From contig NZ_CP092431.1 of NCBI RefSeq assembly GCF_022385335.1, positions 186,001 to 250,000 on the forward strand: DNA of 64,000 bases, written 5' to 3'. The translations under genes were made by a program, and so were the position numbers. Below are positions 9,487 through 18,199 of this stretch, piece by piece (the first letter of the stretch is position 1; every line of letters starts with the position of its first letter). This DNA comes from Streptomyces deccanensis (lineage in GTDB: Bacteria > Actinomycetota > Actinomycetes > Streptomycetales > Streptomycetaceae). The notes beneath the pieces are model-generated. The model was not told the DNA's origin, did no database searches, and saw nothing but the letters and a program-made list of their open reading frames with translations.

Positions 9487-10200
9487 ATGACCATCTCGAT
9501 CAGCGAACAGGACGCTGCCCAGCTCGGAGGCGAGGACAGCATCCTGGTGCGACAGCGACGCGATCACGCCGACCTCGACGCGATGATGAACCGCTACGGG
9601 AGCGCCACCACCACGCCCGAGGAACAGAAGGAACTGTGGGGAGACATCGTGCAGTTGGTCTTCCGTCATGCCTTCGCCGAGGAGACCGTCCTGTGGCCCC
9701 TCCTACGGCGCGTCAGTGCCGACGGCCAGGCCCTCACAGCGCGGGTCGAGCAGGAACATCAGGAGATCAACGAGCTGATCGCTCAGGTCGAAAAATCACC
9801 GGACGATCCCCGCCGCTCCGCCGAGCGTTCGCCCTGATCTCCGAGGACATCCGTGACGAGGAGGACGAGCTGCTGCCCCGCATGCGTGACGCGCTCGGAG
9901 ACCGCCGACTGCGGCAGATCGGAGCCGCCTGGGAGGCGGTGCGCGCCGGCGCGCCCACCCATCCCCACCCCGCGGTGCCGCGTCGCCCGCCCGGCAACGT
10001 GCTGAGCGGCCCCCCGCTCAGTGTCTTCGACCGGCTACGCGACCTTGCTCCCCTCACCTCCCCCGCCGCCCGCCGCGCGGCCCTGGTCACCGCCGCCACG
10101 GCCGCCGCGGCGGCCGGCGTCGTCGTCTTCGCGCGCCGCAGCGTCCGGCGCCACTGGAAAGCTCCAGGCGATCGCGCCGATCACTTACGACACAGCCCGA
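9487..10200 (+). pseudogene. Hemerythrin (HHE) domain protein, frameshifted
   Basis: From ATG 9487 the frame encodes an HHE-type start: D-S-I-L-V-R-Q-R-R-D-H-A-D-L, then F-R-H-A-F-A-E-E-T-V-L-W-P and V-E-Q-E-H-Q-E-I-N-E-L-I, with the histidines expected of a di-iron hemerythrin. It stops at 9837. The expected continuation, R-R-A-F-A-L-I-S-E-D-I-R-D-E-E-D-E-L-L-P-R-M, lies in another frame from about 9820. A single missing base between about 9809 and 9830 (or two extra) explains this. The second frame continues through an A-A-A-A-A-G-V-V-V-F membrane-like tail to about 10170. The true end is unclear, so the end coordinate is approximate. Confidence 0.75.
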
Positions 10201-10209
10201 CGGTCGTGC

Positions 10210-11008
10210 CTAGTCCCACCAGAACGACCAGGAAGCCCGTCCGGCAAGTTCCGTCGCGTACTCAGGGAAGGGGGGGCGGGTCATCGACGACGTTGGTCGC
10301 CGTCGACAGCACGTGCTCCAAGGCGAGTTGGTTCGCGTGCTCTGGTTCCACGGGAGGTCTCGCGACCGATACGTGCAGCTCGCTGCCGAACACCGCCACG
10401 ACCCGGGCGCCGAAGCGGTCCTCCCAGCTCCGCAGGAGTGCACACAGCAGAGGCAGTGGTGCCTCCGCCGACCAGCCGATCAACGCCAGAGCATCGCTGC
10501 CGCGATCGGCAGGGACGAGAACGAGCCGACACTCGTCCACCCCGAACTGACCCGACTTCATGAGCCCGGCCAGCAGGCTTGACGCAGCCTCGTCCGGCGT
10601 CGGACCTGCGGCCGCGACCGGACTCCCCGGTGTCAGGCCCGGCCACTGTTCGAAGGGCGGCCCCGGGTCGTGCGGCCAGGGCTCGATGCCTTCGGGTACC
10701 GGGGCCGGCGTCGGGTCCGTCCAGAAGGGCAGCCTCCTGCCGCGGTACTCGGCGAAGTCCGCGGCCAGCACCTCCGCCAGGCGGACGGTGTCGACGTGGT
10801 CCAGGCTCAGCGGCCTTCCCATGGCATCGGGCCGGCACAGGAGGGGAACCAGGCCGTGTGCACTGTGCTCGCTCAGCAGGCGAGGCCACAGCCGTTCGGC
10901 GTCCTGGGGGAATTCGTCAGAGACCCACACCGGTACGGGGCGTACGGGGCCACGAGACAGGAACCGGCCGGGAGGCAGGCCGCTGGGCAGTGCGAACGAC
11001 ATGGCCAC
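10210..11008 (-). CDS. DUF4253 protein with C-terminus shifted by a G7 tract
   Basis: Protein of unknown function; 248 aa as read (stop at 10262). The domain lies in the C-terminal half: C-R-L-V-L-V-P-A-D-R-G, L-L-R-S-W-E-D-R-F-G-A-R-V-V-A and L-H-V-S-V-A-R-P-P. Members normally end in W-S-F-W-W-D. Here the frame ends early with D-D-P-P-P-L-P, just after seven G at 10270-10276. Removing one G restores P-P-P-F-P-E-Y-A-T-E-L ... S-W-S-F-W-W-D with a stop at 10210-10212. The feature therefore spans to the restored end. A real indel, a contingency-like tract or a sequencing error are all possible. Confidence 0.8.
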
Positions 11009-11089
11009 ACCGTAGACCGTGGTACCGACAGCGCAGCCACCCGCAGGGCCACCCCGACTGCGGGACAGGGCAGTTGCCCCTGCCCCCGG

Positions 11090-12031
11090 TCAGTCGCGGA
11101 AGTGCGATGCCTCCCTGCGCCGACGGTCCACCTCGACGGCGAAGACGTCCGGACGGCTGTAGTGGCCGGCCGGGTCGAAGTTCTGACGCTCCTCCCGGAC
11201 CTTGGCAAAGTCCAGATCGGCGATGACGAGACGCTCCTCGTCCACGACCGGCTCGACGATCCAGGTGCCGTCCGGGGCCGCCACGGCGGAGCCACCACGG
11301 CAGTAGTCGGTCACGCCGACCTCCTCCAGCTCGGCGCGCAGCGGGAAGTCGGCAGGGACGTCGGCCAGGGAGAGCAGCCCGTTGGCAGCGAGGTGGAACA
11401 TCCTCCCCTCGCGGGCGATGAAGCAGGTGCTGTTGTCGGCGGTGTTGTGGGGGTTGCCGGGCCAGACACTGATGTGCAGTTCCTCGCCCTGCGCGTAGAG
11501 GGCGTGACGGGCCTGCGGCATCCAGTTCTCCCAGCAGTTCAGGCCTCCCACCAGGGTGGGGCCCACCTTGTGCACGCGCAGCCCGTTGCCGTCCCCGAGG
11601 CCCCAGACCAGTCGTTCCTCGTGGGTGGGCATGAGCTTGCGGTGGGCGCTGACGATGCCGGCGCCGGGGTCGATGGCGACCAGGGTGCAGAACACGGTTC
11701 CTCGGGCGGTACCGACTCCTCGTTCCGTGGTGCCGAGGTACACGAAGATGCCCAGGTCTCGTGCGGCTTCGGTGATCTGGGCGAGTTCCGGGCCGTCGAG
11801 CTCGACCGCAGCCTGCAGGTACGCGGCGTAGGCGCGCTTCTGCGCTGCGTCGTTGAAGCGGGCGCCGCCCGTGTGCTCCAGCCAGGACGGGTAGCCGGAC
11901 AGGAAGGTCTCGGGGAAGGCGATCAGCTGTACACCCTGTTCGGCCGCGCTCTCGAGCCAGGCGACGACCTTCTTGGTCGTGGCTGACGAATCGAGCCAGT
12001 GCGGCCTGGCCTGTGCGGCGGCAACACGCAT
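11090..12031 (-). CDS. Nitrilase (carbon-nitrogen hydrolase)
   Basis: 313 aa, start ATG 12031 with AGGAG eight bases upstream. The catalytic triad of the nitrilase superfamily is visible: E41 (A-F-P-E-T-F-L-S-G-Y-P), K132 (H-R-K-L-M-P-T-H-E-E) and C166 (G-G-L-N-C-W-E-N-W). The C-W-E-N-W box and the H-R-K-L-x-P-T motif are those of true nitrilases (R-CN to R-COOH + NH3), including aryl- and arylacetonitrilases. The length is slightly short for that group. It lies 112 bp downstream of a VOC gene on the same strand, with a divergent GntR gene beyond, forming a probable inducible unit for a nitrile. Confidence 0.9.
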   Translation of the reverse strand: MRVAAAQARPHWLDSSATTKKVVAWLESAAEQGVQLIAFPETFLSGYPSWLEHTGGARFNDAAQKRAYAAYLQAAVELDGPELAQITEAARDLGIFVYLGTTERGVGTARGTVFCTLVAIDPGAGIVSAHRKLMPTHEERLVWGLGDGNGLRVHKVGPTLVGGLNCWENWMPQARHALYAQGEELHISVWPGNPHNTADNSTCFIAREGRMFHLAANGLLSLADVPADFPLRAELEEVGVTDYCRGGSAVAAPDGTWIVEPVVDEERLVIADLDFAKVREERQNFDPAGHYSRPDVFAVEVDRRRREASHFRD

Positions 12032-12143
12032 GTCGTTGTCTCCTGGGTCGCTTCGATGGGTGAGATGAGCGGCTGACGGGATCAGCCGACGGTGGGCAGG
12101 GCGGTCGGCGGACCGAGCGCGGCGGCCCCGCCGGCCATGCTGA

Positions 12144-12572
12144 CTACACTGCGAAGATCTGCGAGCTGTCGGCGAACGCCTTGAACTCCAGGGCGTTACC
12201 CGACGGGTCCTTGAGGAACATGGTCCACTGCTCGCCGGGCTGCCCCTCGAACCGCAGACAGGGCTCGATGACAAACGTGGTGTCCGCGGCACGGAGGCGT
12301 TCGGCGAGTGCGTGGAAGTCGGGGACGGACAGGACGAGGCCGAAGTGCGGGACGGGTACGTCGTGGCCGTCGACCGGGTTGTGGACCGGCTCGCCACGCG
12401 GCGCCAGGTGAGTCACGAGCTGATGGCCACGGAAGTTCCAGTCGATCCAGGTGTCGGAACTGCGGCCCGGGCTGCAGTTCAGGATCTCGCCGTAGAAGCG
12501 GCGAGCCGCCGCCAGGTCGTCGACCGGCACGGCCAGGTGGAAGGGCGGGACCGGTCGTTCGTGCGTGGTCAC
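12144..12572 (-). CDS. VOC-family (glyoxalase/extradiol-fold) protein
   Basis: 142 aa, one vicinal-oxygen-chelate domain: [12 protein letters not shown] at the N-terminus with a metal-ligand-type His, H-F-G-L-V-L in the middle, and [13 protein letters not shown] near the C-terminus with the usual Glu. These proteins bind a divalent metal and act as lyases, isomerases or dioxygenases; the substrate cannot be told. First gene of a unit with the nitrilase; ATG 12572 is preceded by GGAAGGAAAAAA. A 12-bp palindrome lies 54 bp upstream, shared with the divergent GntR gene. Confidence 0.85.
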   Translation of the reverse strand: MTTHERPVPPFHLAVPVDDLAAARRFYGEILNCSPGRSSDTWIDWNFRGHQLVTHLAPRGEPVHNPVDGHDVPVPHFGLVLSVPDFHALAERLRAADTTFVIEPCLRFEGQPGEQWTMFLKDPSGNALEFKAFADSSQIFAV

Positions 12573-12625
12573 GATTTTTTCCTTCCGTTCGGAAGAGTGG
12601 CGGTAGCACTGACAGTGAATGTCTG

Positions 12626-12637
12626 AATGTTAACATT
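12626..12637. promoter_or_regulatory. AATGTTAACATT palindrome, candidate GntR operator
   Basis: A perfect 12-bp palindrome AATGTTAACATT in the divergent region between the VOC/nitrilase unit and the GntR gene. It is AT-rich in a GC-rich background. FadR/VanR-type GntR regulators commonly bind short A/T-centred palindromes in such positions. Confidence 0.65.
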
Positions 12638-12665
12638 GCTACATCGAGCAGCAAGGGTGAGCGAA

Positions 12666-13334
12666 GTGAGTAACCAGAGCGGCATCGCACCGGCCCGCCG
12701 ACGCGGCATGGCGAACGAGGTCGCAGACCGTGTCCGCGAAGCGATCTTCTCCGGCGTCTACGCACCCGGAGCCCAGCTGCGCGAGGTCGAGTTGGCCACG
12801 GCCCTCCAGGTCAGCCGTGGCCCGGTGCGCGAGGCGCTGCTGAGGCTGGAGCGCGAAGGCCTCGTCCAGAGCGAATGGCATCGCGGGACCACCGTGACGA
12901 ACCTGTCCGCACAGGACGCCGAGGAGCTGAACAGCCTCCGCGGGGCGCTGGAGCAGCTGGCCGTCGAACGCCTCGTGGAGCACGCCTCGGAGGAGGACCT
13001 GGCGTCCGTCCGGAGAGCCGTTGACCGGATGGCCCACGCCGAGGACGATCACGCGATCGTGCGGCTGGACCTGGAGTTCCACGACGCCGTCTACGCCGCC
13101 GCCCATCACGGCCGCCTGGAGAAGGCATGGCAGGCCATCCGCTCCCAGGTGCACCTGTTCCTGCTGATGCGCATGGGCCTCGGCGAGAACGACTACGCCC
13201 GGCACATCGAGGTCGAACACCGCGAACTCGCCGATGTCCTGGAGTCACGCGACACCGAGCGCGCCCTCCGGCTCTTCGCGGAACACAGGAGCCACGCCTT
13301 CGAACTCCTCAAGGCGGCGGACACGACGGAGTAG
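12666..13334 (+). CDS. GntR-family regulator (FCD/FadR type)
   Basis: 222 aa. The start is taken at GTG 12666 (M-S-N-Q-S-G-I-A-P), with AAGGG eight bases upstream; GTG 12657 is also in frame. An upstream ATG at 12627 would overlap the palindrome and is unlikely. The N-terminal winged HTH shows R-E-A-I-F-S-G-V-Y-A-P-G-A-Q-L-R-E and L-Q-V-S-R-G-P-V-R-E-A-L-L-R-L. The all-helical FCD ligand domain follows, with D-L-E-F-H-D-A-V and H-R-E-L-A-D-V-L metal-ligand-like residues. It probably represses the divergent VOC/nitrilase pair until a carboxylate product or nitrile appears. Confidence 0.9.
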   Translation: MSNQSGIAPARRRGMANEVADRVREAIFSGVYAPGAQLREVELATALQVSRGPVREALLRLEREGLVQSEWHRGTTVTNLSAQDAEELNSLRGALEQLAVERLVEHASEEDLASVRRAVDRMAHAEDDHAIVRLDLEFHDAVYAAAHHGRLEKAWQAIRSQVHLFLLMRMGLGENDYARHIEVEHRELADVLESRDTERALRLFAEHRSHAFELLKAADTTE

Positions 13335-13414
13335 CCGAGCCTCCGAAAACTGGTTGATGGCGGCGGGAGTGTGTCTGACACTGTGCGGGTTTCAGTGACT
13401 CCCGTGAGGTCCTC

Positions 13415-13903
13415 ATGACGATCTACTTCTACGGTGCCGACGAGGTTCCGTACGGATGCTTCTCGAACTTCTCCGATCATGGCTTCGACCTCGACGGGTT
13501 GTGGTGGCCCACTTCGGAGCACTACTTCCAGGCGCAGAAGTTCGCCGGCACCCGGCACGCCGAACTCGTCCGGCGCGCTCGTACTCCACTGCGGGCAGCC
13601 GAGCTGGGGCGTGATGCGTCCAAGCCTCTGCGGAGGGACTGGGAGCGGGTCAAGGACGACGTGATGCGCCGTGCGGTGGCGACCAAGTTCCGTACGCATG
13701 GCGACATTTGTGAGGTTCTGCTGTCCACCGGTGACGAAGAGATCGTCGAGGACACCACCGCGGATCACTACTGGGGGCGCGGCAGGACCGGGACCGGCAA
13801 GAACATGCTCGGAAAGATCCTCATGCGCACCCGCAGCCGACTCCGCGCCGAACTCGCCGAACTCGCCGAAGAACACAACGGTGTTGGCCGCCCTCGCCGG
13901 TAA
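13415..13903 (+). CDS. NADAR-family protein (YbiA-like)
   Basis: 162 aa. It matches the NADAR fold: F-Y-G-A-D-E-V-P-Y-G-C-F-S-N-F, the T-S-E-H-Y-F-Q-A-Q-K-F motif, a central D-V-M-R-R-A-V-A-T-K-F, and the C-terminal D-x-Y-W-G-x-G-x-x-G-x-G-K-N-x-L-G-K signature. Family members include N-glycosidases in riboflavin-related metabolism and, in some defence contexts, enzymes removing ADP-ribose from guanine. This copy is single-domain and stands alone, so a housekeeping clean-up role is as likely as defence. ATG 13415 has GAGG six bases upstream. Confidence 0.88.
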   Translation: MTIYFYGADEVPYGCFSNFSDHGFDLDGLWWPTSEHYFQAQKFAGTRHAELVRRARTPLRAAELGRDASKPLRRDWERVKDDVMRRAVATKFRTHGDICEVLLSTGDEEIVEDTTADHYWGRGRTGTGKNMLGKILMRTRSRLRAELAELAEEHNGVGRPRR

Positions 13904-14027
13904 CTGAACCACATGTGCGGGATGCCAATGGCACCGGCTGGCGCGTCTGCGCCATGGTGCGGAGCAGCCGCTCACGGGGGACTCCAAGCGCAGCAGCAGC
14001 GACCCTCGCTGGTCTTATGACGGCGGC

Positions 14028-15659
14028 TCAGCCGGCGGCGGCCACCCTCGTCCACCGCTGCCGGGCGGCGGTGAGAAGCCCGTCGAGGTCGGCCGCGTCG
14101 TGAACGCCGCCGAAGGTGTAGTGGTCGGGTCGAGCCAGGACCGCCTCGCACGAGTGCTCGCTCAGCCAGGCGCTCAGGACGTTGGTCTCCTCCCGGTAGG
14201 CGCCCTGTCGGGCTGGTGCCGCGCCCTGGTGCAGGTGGACCAGCTCGACCGGGAAGCTTCCCTCGGCCCGATGCTTGCTCAGCGCGGCCGCCACGGCACT
14301 GTCGTCCGCCTCGTCCGTCAGCACAAGGCGGAAGGTGGTGCCGGTGAATTCGTCCAGCAGCGCGCTCCGTCCCGCACTGTCGGTGACCTGCGGCTGCGGC
14401 AGGATGTGGCCCCGGACGGGGAAGCGCTCAGGGGCGACGAATCCCCCGCTGAGGCCCGGGATGAGTGACTGACGGATCGTTCCCCGGGGCGAGGCCGCCA
14501 GCTCGGCCAGCAGTTCCGCGTCCCGTCGCGCGGCAGCAAGCTCGTCACGCTCGCAGATGATCCGCCCGAACTCCTTTGCAGCGGCCGTCACCTGGACGAC
14601 ATGGGGCTCACGCTCCAGTTGATACGTGTCGAGGAGATGGTCACCGGCACCGCCGCGCAGATGCGCGGCCAGCTTCCATACGAGGCCGGAGGCGTCCCGG
14701 ATGCCCTGGCACATGCCCTGCGCGAGGAAAGGAGGCGTCATGTGGGCGGCATCTCCGAGGAAGAACAGCCGCTGGGCACGCCACTGCCTCAGAACGAGTG
14801 CGTGGAAACGGTAGGAGGCCGCCCGCCACAGGTCGTACTCCCCCGGCCGCAGCCACCGCGACAGAAGCGTACGGACGACGGTGGGATCGGTCATGTCCTC
14901 CGGGACCTCACCCTTGTTGATCATGAACTCCCAGCGGCGCAGACGGCCCGGCCCCACCACGTAGGTGCTGGGGCGTTCCGTCTCGCAGTACTGGACGTTG
15001 GTCCGGGGAAGCGTCTCCCCCGCGCCGGGCCGCAACAGGATGTCCACCACCAGCCACGGCTCGTCGAACTCCAGGTCGCGCATGGACAGCCCCAGTCGTG
15101 TCCGGGTGCGACTGCCGCCGCCGTCGCACGCGAGGACGTACCGCGCACGGTACGTCCGCCGTTCACCGGTGTCGTCCACCGCCTCGACGCGAGCGCCCTC
15201 GTCGTCGGCACGCACGTCCGTCACCGTCGTTCCGAGGCGCACCTCGACGCCGTCGGCGTCGGCGAGGCGCCGACGCAACGCGCCTTCTAGTTCGGGCTGG
15301 AGGAAGACGTAGTTGGGCGCCCAGCCCAGCGGATGGGGTGGTGGTGCGGTGTCGAGCCGCTTGATGACCTGTCCGTGGCGGTTGCGGTACTCGGACGGCC
15401 TGTACGGCATGGTGTGCGGCGCCAAGGCGTCGGCCAGGCCCAGGTTGGCGAAGACGCGCATGGCTTCATGGTCGAGGCCTATGGCTCGGGGCCGCGACTC
15501 CACGGCGGTGGCGCGATCGAAGGCCACGACGGACAGCCCGAGTTCGGCGGCCAGGTTGGCCGCTGTGGCACCGACTGGCCCCAGGCCCACGATCGCGACA
15601 TCGGCATCGGCATCGGCATCGGCATCGGCATCGGCATCGGCATCGAATGAGTCACCCAT
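14028..15659 (-). CDS. FAD-dependent aromatic hydroxylase, MhpA-like
   Basis: 543 aa. Class A flavoprotein monooxygenase: V-A-I-V-G-L-G-P-V-G-A-T-A-A-N-L (FAD-binding GxGxxG, residues about 21-36), a D-G-x-x-S-R-T-R-like motif (C-D-G-G-G-S-R-T-R) and F-L-G-D-A-A-H-M-T-P-P-F-L-A-Q-G-M. This last box with C-x-G-I-R-D-A-x-x-L-x-W-K-L is characteristic of 3-(3-hydroxyphenyl)propionate hydroxylases, which convert a phenol to a catechol with NAD(P)H and O2. The first 20 residues are a low-complexity D-A repeat encoded by a hexanucleotide microsatellite. It is third in an operon after the extradiol dioxygenase and PaaZ-type dehydrogenase, so it probably supplies their catechol. Confidence 0.9.
   Translation of the reverse strand: MGDSFDADADADADADADADVAIVGLGPVGATAANLAAELGLSVVAFDRATAVESRPRAIGLDHEAMRVFANLGLADALAPHTMPYRPSEYRNRHGQVIKRLDTAPPPHPLGWAPNYVFLQPELEGALRRRLADADGVEVRLGTTVTDVRADDEGARVEAVDDTGERRTYRARYVLACDGGGSRTRTRLGLSMRDLEFDEPWLVVDILLRPGAGETLPRTNVQYCETERPSTYVVGPGRLRRWEFMINKGEVPEDMTDPTVVRTLLSRWLRPGEYDLWRAASYRFHALVLRQWRAQRLFFLGDAAHMTPPFLAQGMCQGIRDASGLVWKLAAHLRGGAGDHLLDTYQLEREPHVVQVTAAAKEFGRIICERDELAAARRDAELLAELAASPRGTIRQSLIPGLSGGFVAPERFPVRGHILPQPQVTDSAGRSALLDEFTGTTFRLVLTDEADDSAVAAALSKHRAEGSFPVELVHLHQGAAPARQGAYREETNVLSAWLSEHSCEAVLARPDHYTFGGVHDAADLDGLLTAARQRWTRVAAAG
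15599..15646. repeat. Hexanucleotide microsatellite (CATCGG)7 + CATCGA
   Basis: Seven perfect copies of CATCGG at 15599-15640 followed by CATCGA. Read on the minus strand they encode (Asp-Ala)7-Asp-Val just ahead of the FAD-binding motif of the hydroxylase. Each unit is six bases, so copy-number changes alter the tail length without shifting the frame. Confidence 0.95.
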
Positions 15660-15737
15660 GACATCCCCTTCAGTGGTCGGCGCCGCGCGACGGTGCGGCC
15701 GTTCCGGTCGTCGTGCCCGGCGCCCTCCGCACGGCGG

Positions 15738-17285
15738 TCAGGCGGACAGCGCGTCCAGCAGCCGGGGTGAGACCTGGAGCGCGGTGCGCTGCATCAGGTC
15801 CACCACGCCGCGGATGCCCGCCATCTCCGATCCGCCGCCGGCCCGCCCAGGGCCACCGTGCCGGAGGGCGGGGAGCGGCGATCCGTGCCCCGTGGTCTGT
15901 GCCATGTTCGTAGAGTCGAGCAGGTGGAGTCGCCCGTGCCAGGGTGCCGCCTGCTGGACGAAGGCGGTCGTCCAGGCGAGGTCGTCGCCCACCACGGAAG
16001 CGGCGAGACTGCCTCGGCCGCGCGCCACCAGGTCCATGGCGTGTGCCGTGTCGCGGTACGCCAGCACGGTCGCCGCCGGTCCGAACGGCTCGACCTCGTG
16101 CGGTGCGGCGGCGTCCGGGTCCGCGGAGACGAGGAGGGTGTCCAGGAAGGCACCCCGCTCGGCGTCCGCGTCCACCACGCGGACCTTGTCGGGGTCGCCG
16201 TGGACGAAGCGGCCGGACTCGGCGATCCGGCGCACCGCCCGGCGTACGTCGTCCCGCTGCGCGAGGCTGACGACGGCGCCCATCCGGACGCCCTCCGCGG
16301 TGGGGTTGCCGATGGTCACGCCGGCCAACTCGGAGGAGATCGCGTCGAGGGCGGCGGATTCGTGCTGGCGCGGGACGAGGACGCGGCGGATGGCGGTGCA
16401 CTTCTGGCCCGCCTTGACGGTCATCTCGGTCACGACCTCGCGGACGAACGCCTCGAACAGGGGAGATCCGGGATCGACGTCCGGCGCCAGGACGATGGCG
16501 TTGACGGAGTCGGCCTCCGCGTTGAAGCGGACCGAGCGGGCCACCACGTTGGGGTGGGTGCGCAGCGTCGCGGCGGTGGCGGCCGAGCCGGTGAAGGAGA
16601 GCACGTCCTGTTCCCGCAGCAGGTCCAGGGCCGGGCGTACCGAACCCACGACCAGCTGGAGTGCTCCGGGCGGGAGGGTTCCGGACTCGGCGGCGATCCG
16701 CACGAGATGGGCGGTGAGGTAGGCGGTGGGGGTGGCGGGCTTCACCACACTGGGCAGTCCGGCCAGCAGCGCCTGGGCCAGCTTCTCCAGCGGGGCCCAG
16801 ACGGGGAAGTTGAAGGCGTTCACCTGCAGCATCAGGCCCGGTGAGGGGGTGCAGAGGTGGACGCCGAGGAAGTCCTCGCCCCTGCCCAGCCGTTCGGCCG
16901 GTCCCTCGACGAGGACGGGGGCGTCGGGCAGTTCGGCCCGGGCCCGGGTGGCGTAGTCGCGCAGGACGCGGATGCCGCCGTCGACGTCGTAGCGGGCGTC
17001 GTTGAGGGTGGCACCGGCCCGGGACGACAGGGCGTACAGCTCCTCGCGTCGGGCTCGGACGGCGGCGGCGAGCGCGTCGAGGAGGTCGGCTCGCTGGTGG
17101 AAGGTGAGGGCGCGCAGGGTCGGTCCGCCGACGCGTCGTGCGTGGGTGAACGCCGCGTCGAGGTCGAGGCCTTCGGAGGAGACGTGGCAGACCAGGTCAC
17201 CGGTGACCGCGTCGTGCACCTCGGCCGCCGACGCGTGCGTGGCCGTGGGCGTGGTCCAGGTGTCCCGCAGATAGCTCTGGAGCAT
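15738..17285 (-). CDS. PaaZ-type aldehyde dehydrogenase (dehydrogenase domain only)
   Basis: 515 aa from ATG 17285 (M-L-Q-S-Y-L-R-D-T-W). It closely follows the N-terminal half of E. coli PaaZ: S-E-G-L-D-L-D-A-A, L-R-A-L-T-F-H-Q-R-A, V-N-A-F-N-F-P-V-W, K-P-A-T-P-T-A, F-T-G-S-A-A-T and the catalytic Cys in K-A-G-Q-K-C-T-A-I-R-R. The C-terminal H-G-S-P-L-P-x-L-x-H-G-G-P-G-R-A-G-G-G is also present. The MaoC-type hydratase domain that PaaZ carries is absent. It probably oxidises a semialdehyde ring-cleavage product with NAD(P)+. It lies 53 bp after the dioxygenase and 78 bp before the hydroxylase. Confidence 0.9.
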   Translation of the reverse strand: MLQSYLRDTWTTPTATHASAAEVHDAVTGDLVCHVSSEGLDLDAAFTHARRVGGPTLRALTFHQRADLLDALAAAVRARREELYALSSRAGATLNDARYDVDGGIRVLRDYATRARAELPDAPVLVEGPAERLGRGEDFLGVHLCTPSPGLMLQVNAFNFPVWAPLEKLAQALLAGLPSVVKPATPTAYLTAHLVRIAAESGTLPPGALQLVVGSVRPALDLLREQDVLSFTGSAATAATLRTHPNVVARSVRFNAEADSVNAIVLAPDVDPGSPLFEAFVREVVTEMTVKAGQKCTAIRRVLVPRQHESAALDAISSELAGVTIGNPTAEGVRMGAVVSLAQRDDVRRAVRRIAESGRFVHGDPDKVRVVDADAERGAFLDTLLVSADPDAAAPHEVEPFGPAATVLAYRDTAHAMDLVARGRGSLAASVVGDDLAWTTAFVQQAAPWHGRLHLLDSTNMAQTTGHGSPLPALRHGGPGRAGGGSEMAGIRGVVDLMQRTALQVSPRLLDALSA

Positions 17286-17338
17286 GGCGAACAGACCGCT
17301 TTCGTCGGAGGGGAGACTTGCCTGGCAGGGGCAGAACG

Positions 17339-18199
17339 TCACGCGACCGGGTGATGGCCCCAGATGTCGGCGGTGTAGACGCGGCTCACCCAGGTGGCCT
17401 CGTCGACCTGCACTCCGCCCGCGCCGATCTCGATGCCGAAGCCGGCCGGCGAGTTCATGTAGAAGGAGAACATCCCGTCGTTGGCGTGCTTGCCGAGCGT
17501 CGCCATGAGCTTGACGTCGTGCTCACGTGTGCGGTCCAGGGCGCGCCCGACCTCCTCGGGGCTGGTCACCTCGCACAGGATGTGGTGGGTGCCCTCGTTC
17601 TTGTACGACCGGATGAAGGCGATGCTGTGGTGTCGGGGGTTGCAGCCCAGGAAGTAGAAGGTGCCCCACGGGTAGTCGGCGGTGTCGCTGAGCCGGAAGC
17701 CCAGGACGTCGCAGTAGAAGTCCACCGCCTCCTGCACGTGCGGCGTCTTCATCACCACGTGTCCGAGCCCCTGCTCCCCGGTCACGAAGTCCACGCCCAG
17801 CGGTGAGACGAACTGGCTCGGGGCGAGGCGGCGGCCGCAGAACAGCTCGGTGCGGATGCCGAGCGGGCCGGTGAAGTGCACCATCCGGGCCACCTGGCGG
17901 TCCTGGCACTCCTCTTCGGTGCCGACGGTGACGTCGATGCCGGCTTCCTTGAGGCGCACCGTCATCGCCTCGATCGCCATGTGGTCGCGGACCTCCCAGC
18001 CGATGACCGTGACGCCGCCGGTCTCCGCCTCCGTCAGCCACATGCGGAACGGGTGCTGGTCCATCCGCAGCCGGTGACGTACGGGCCCTTCCGGGTCTCC
18101 GGGCTCGACCGCGAGGCCTATCACTGTGCGGGCGTAGTCCGCCCATGCTGTCGGGTCGGGCGTGCCGATGCCCACGTACCCAAGGCTCTGGATCGTCAT
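17339..18199 (-). CDS. Type I extradiol ring-cleavage dioxygenase (catechol 2,3-dioxygenase superfamily)
   Basis: 286 aa, two VOC domains. Metal-ligand positions are visible in the C-terminal domain: H in G-L-G-H-V-V-M-K-T, H in R-H-H-S-I-A-F, and E in G-F-G-I-E-I-G. The order and spacing are those of Fe(II) enzymes such as BphC/HsaC that open catechols next to the diol. The N-terminal domain has G-Y-V-G-I-G-T-P-D and no metal site, as usual. ATG 18199 is 13-37 bp from promoter-like sequence. First gene of a minus-strand operon with a PaaZ-type dehydrogenase and a hydroxylase; divergent from the CMD/FAH/MarR operon. Confidence 0.92.
   Translation of the reverse strand: MTIQSLGYVGIGTPDPTAWADYARTVIGLAVEPGDPEGPVRHRLRMDQHPFRMWLTEAETGGVTVIGWEVRDHMAIEAMTVRLKEAGIDVTVGTEEECQDRQVARMVHFTGPLGIRTELFCGRRLAPSQFVSPLGVDFVTGEQGLGHVVMKTPHVQEAVDFYCDVLGFRLSDTADYPWGTFYFLGCNPRHHSIAFIRSYKNEGTHHILCEVTSPEEVGRALDRTREHDVKLMATLGKHANDGMFSFYMNSPAGFGIEIGAGGVQVDEATWVSRVYTADIWGHHPVA

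Noticed and set aside
10670..11986. Plus-strand open frame of 438 codons
   Set aside because: Antisense to DUF4253 and nitrilase genes with visible catalytic residues; no family match.
13415..13903. NADAR protein as part of a phage-defence system
   Set aside because: No defence genes flank it; single-domain NADAR proteins are common housekeeping genes in Streptomyces.
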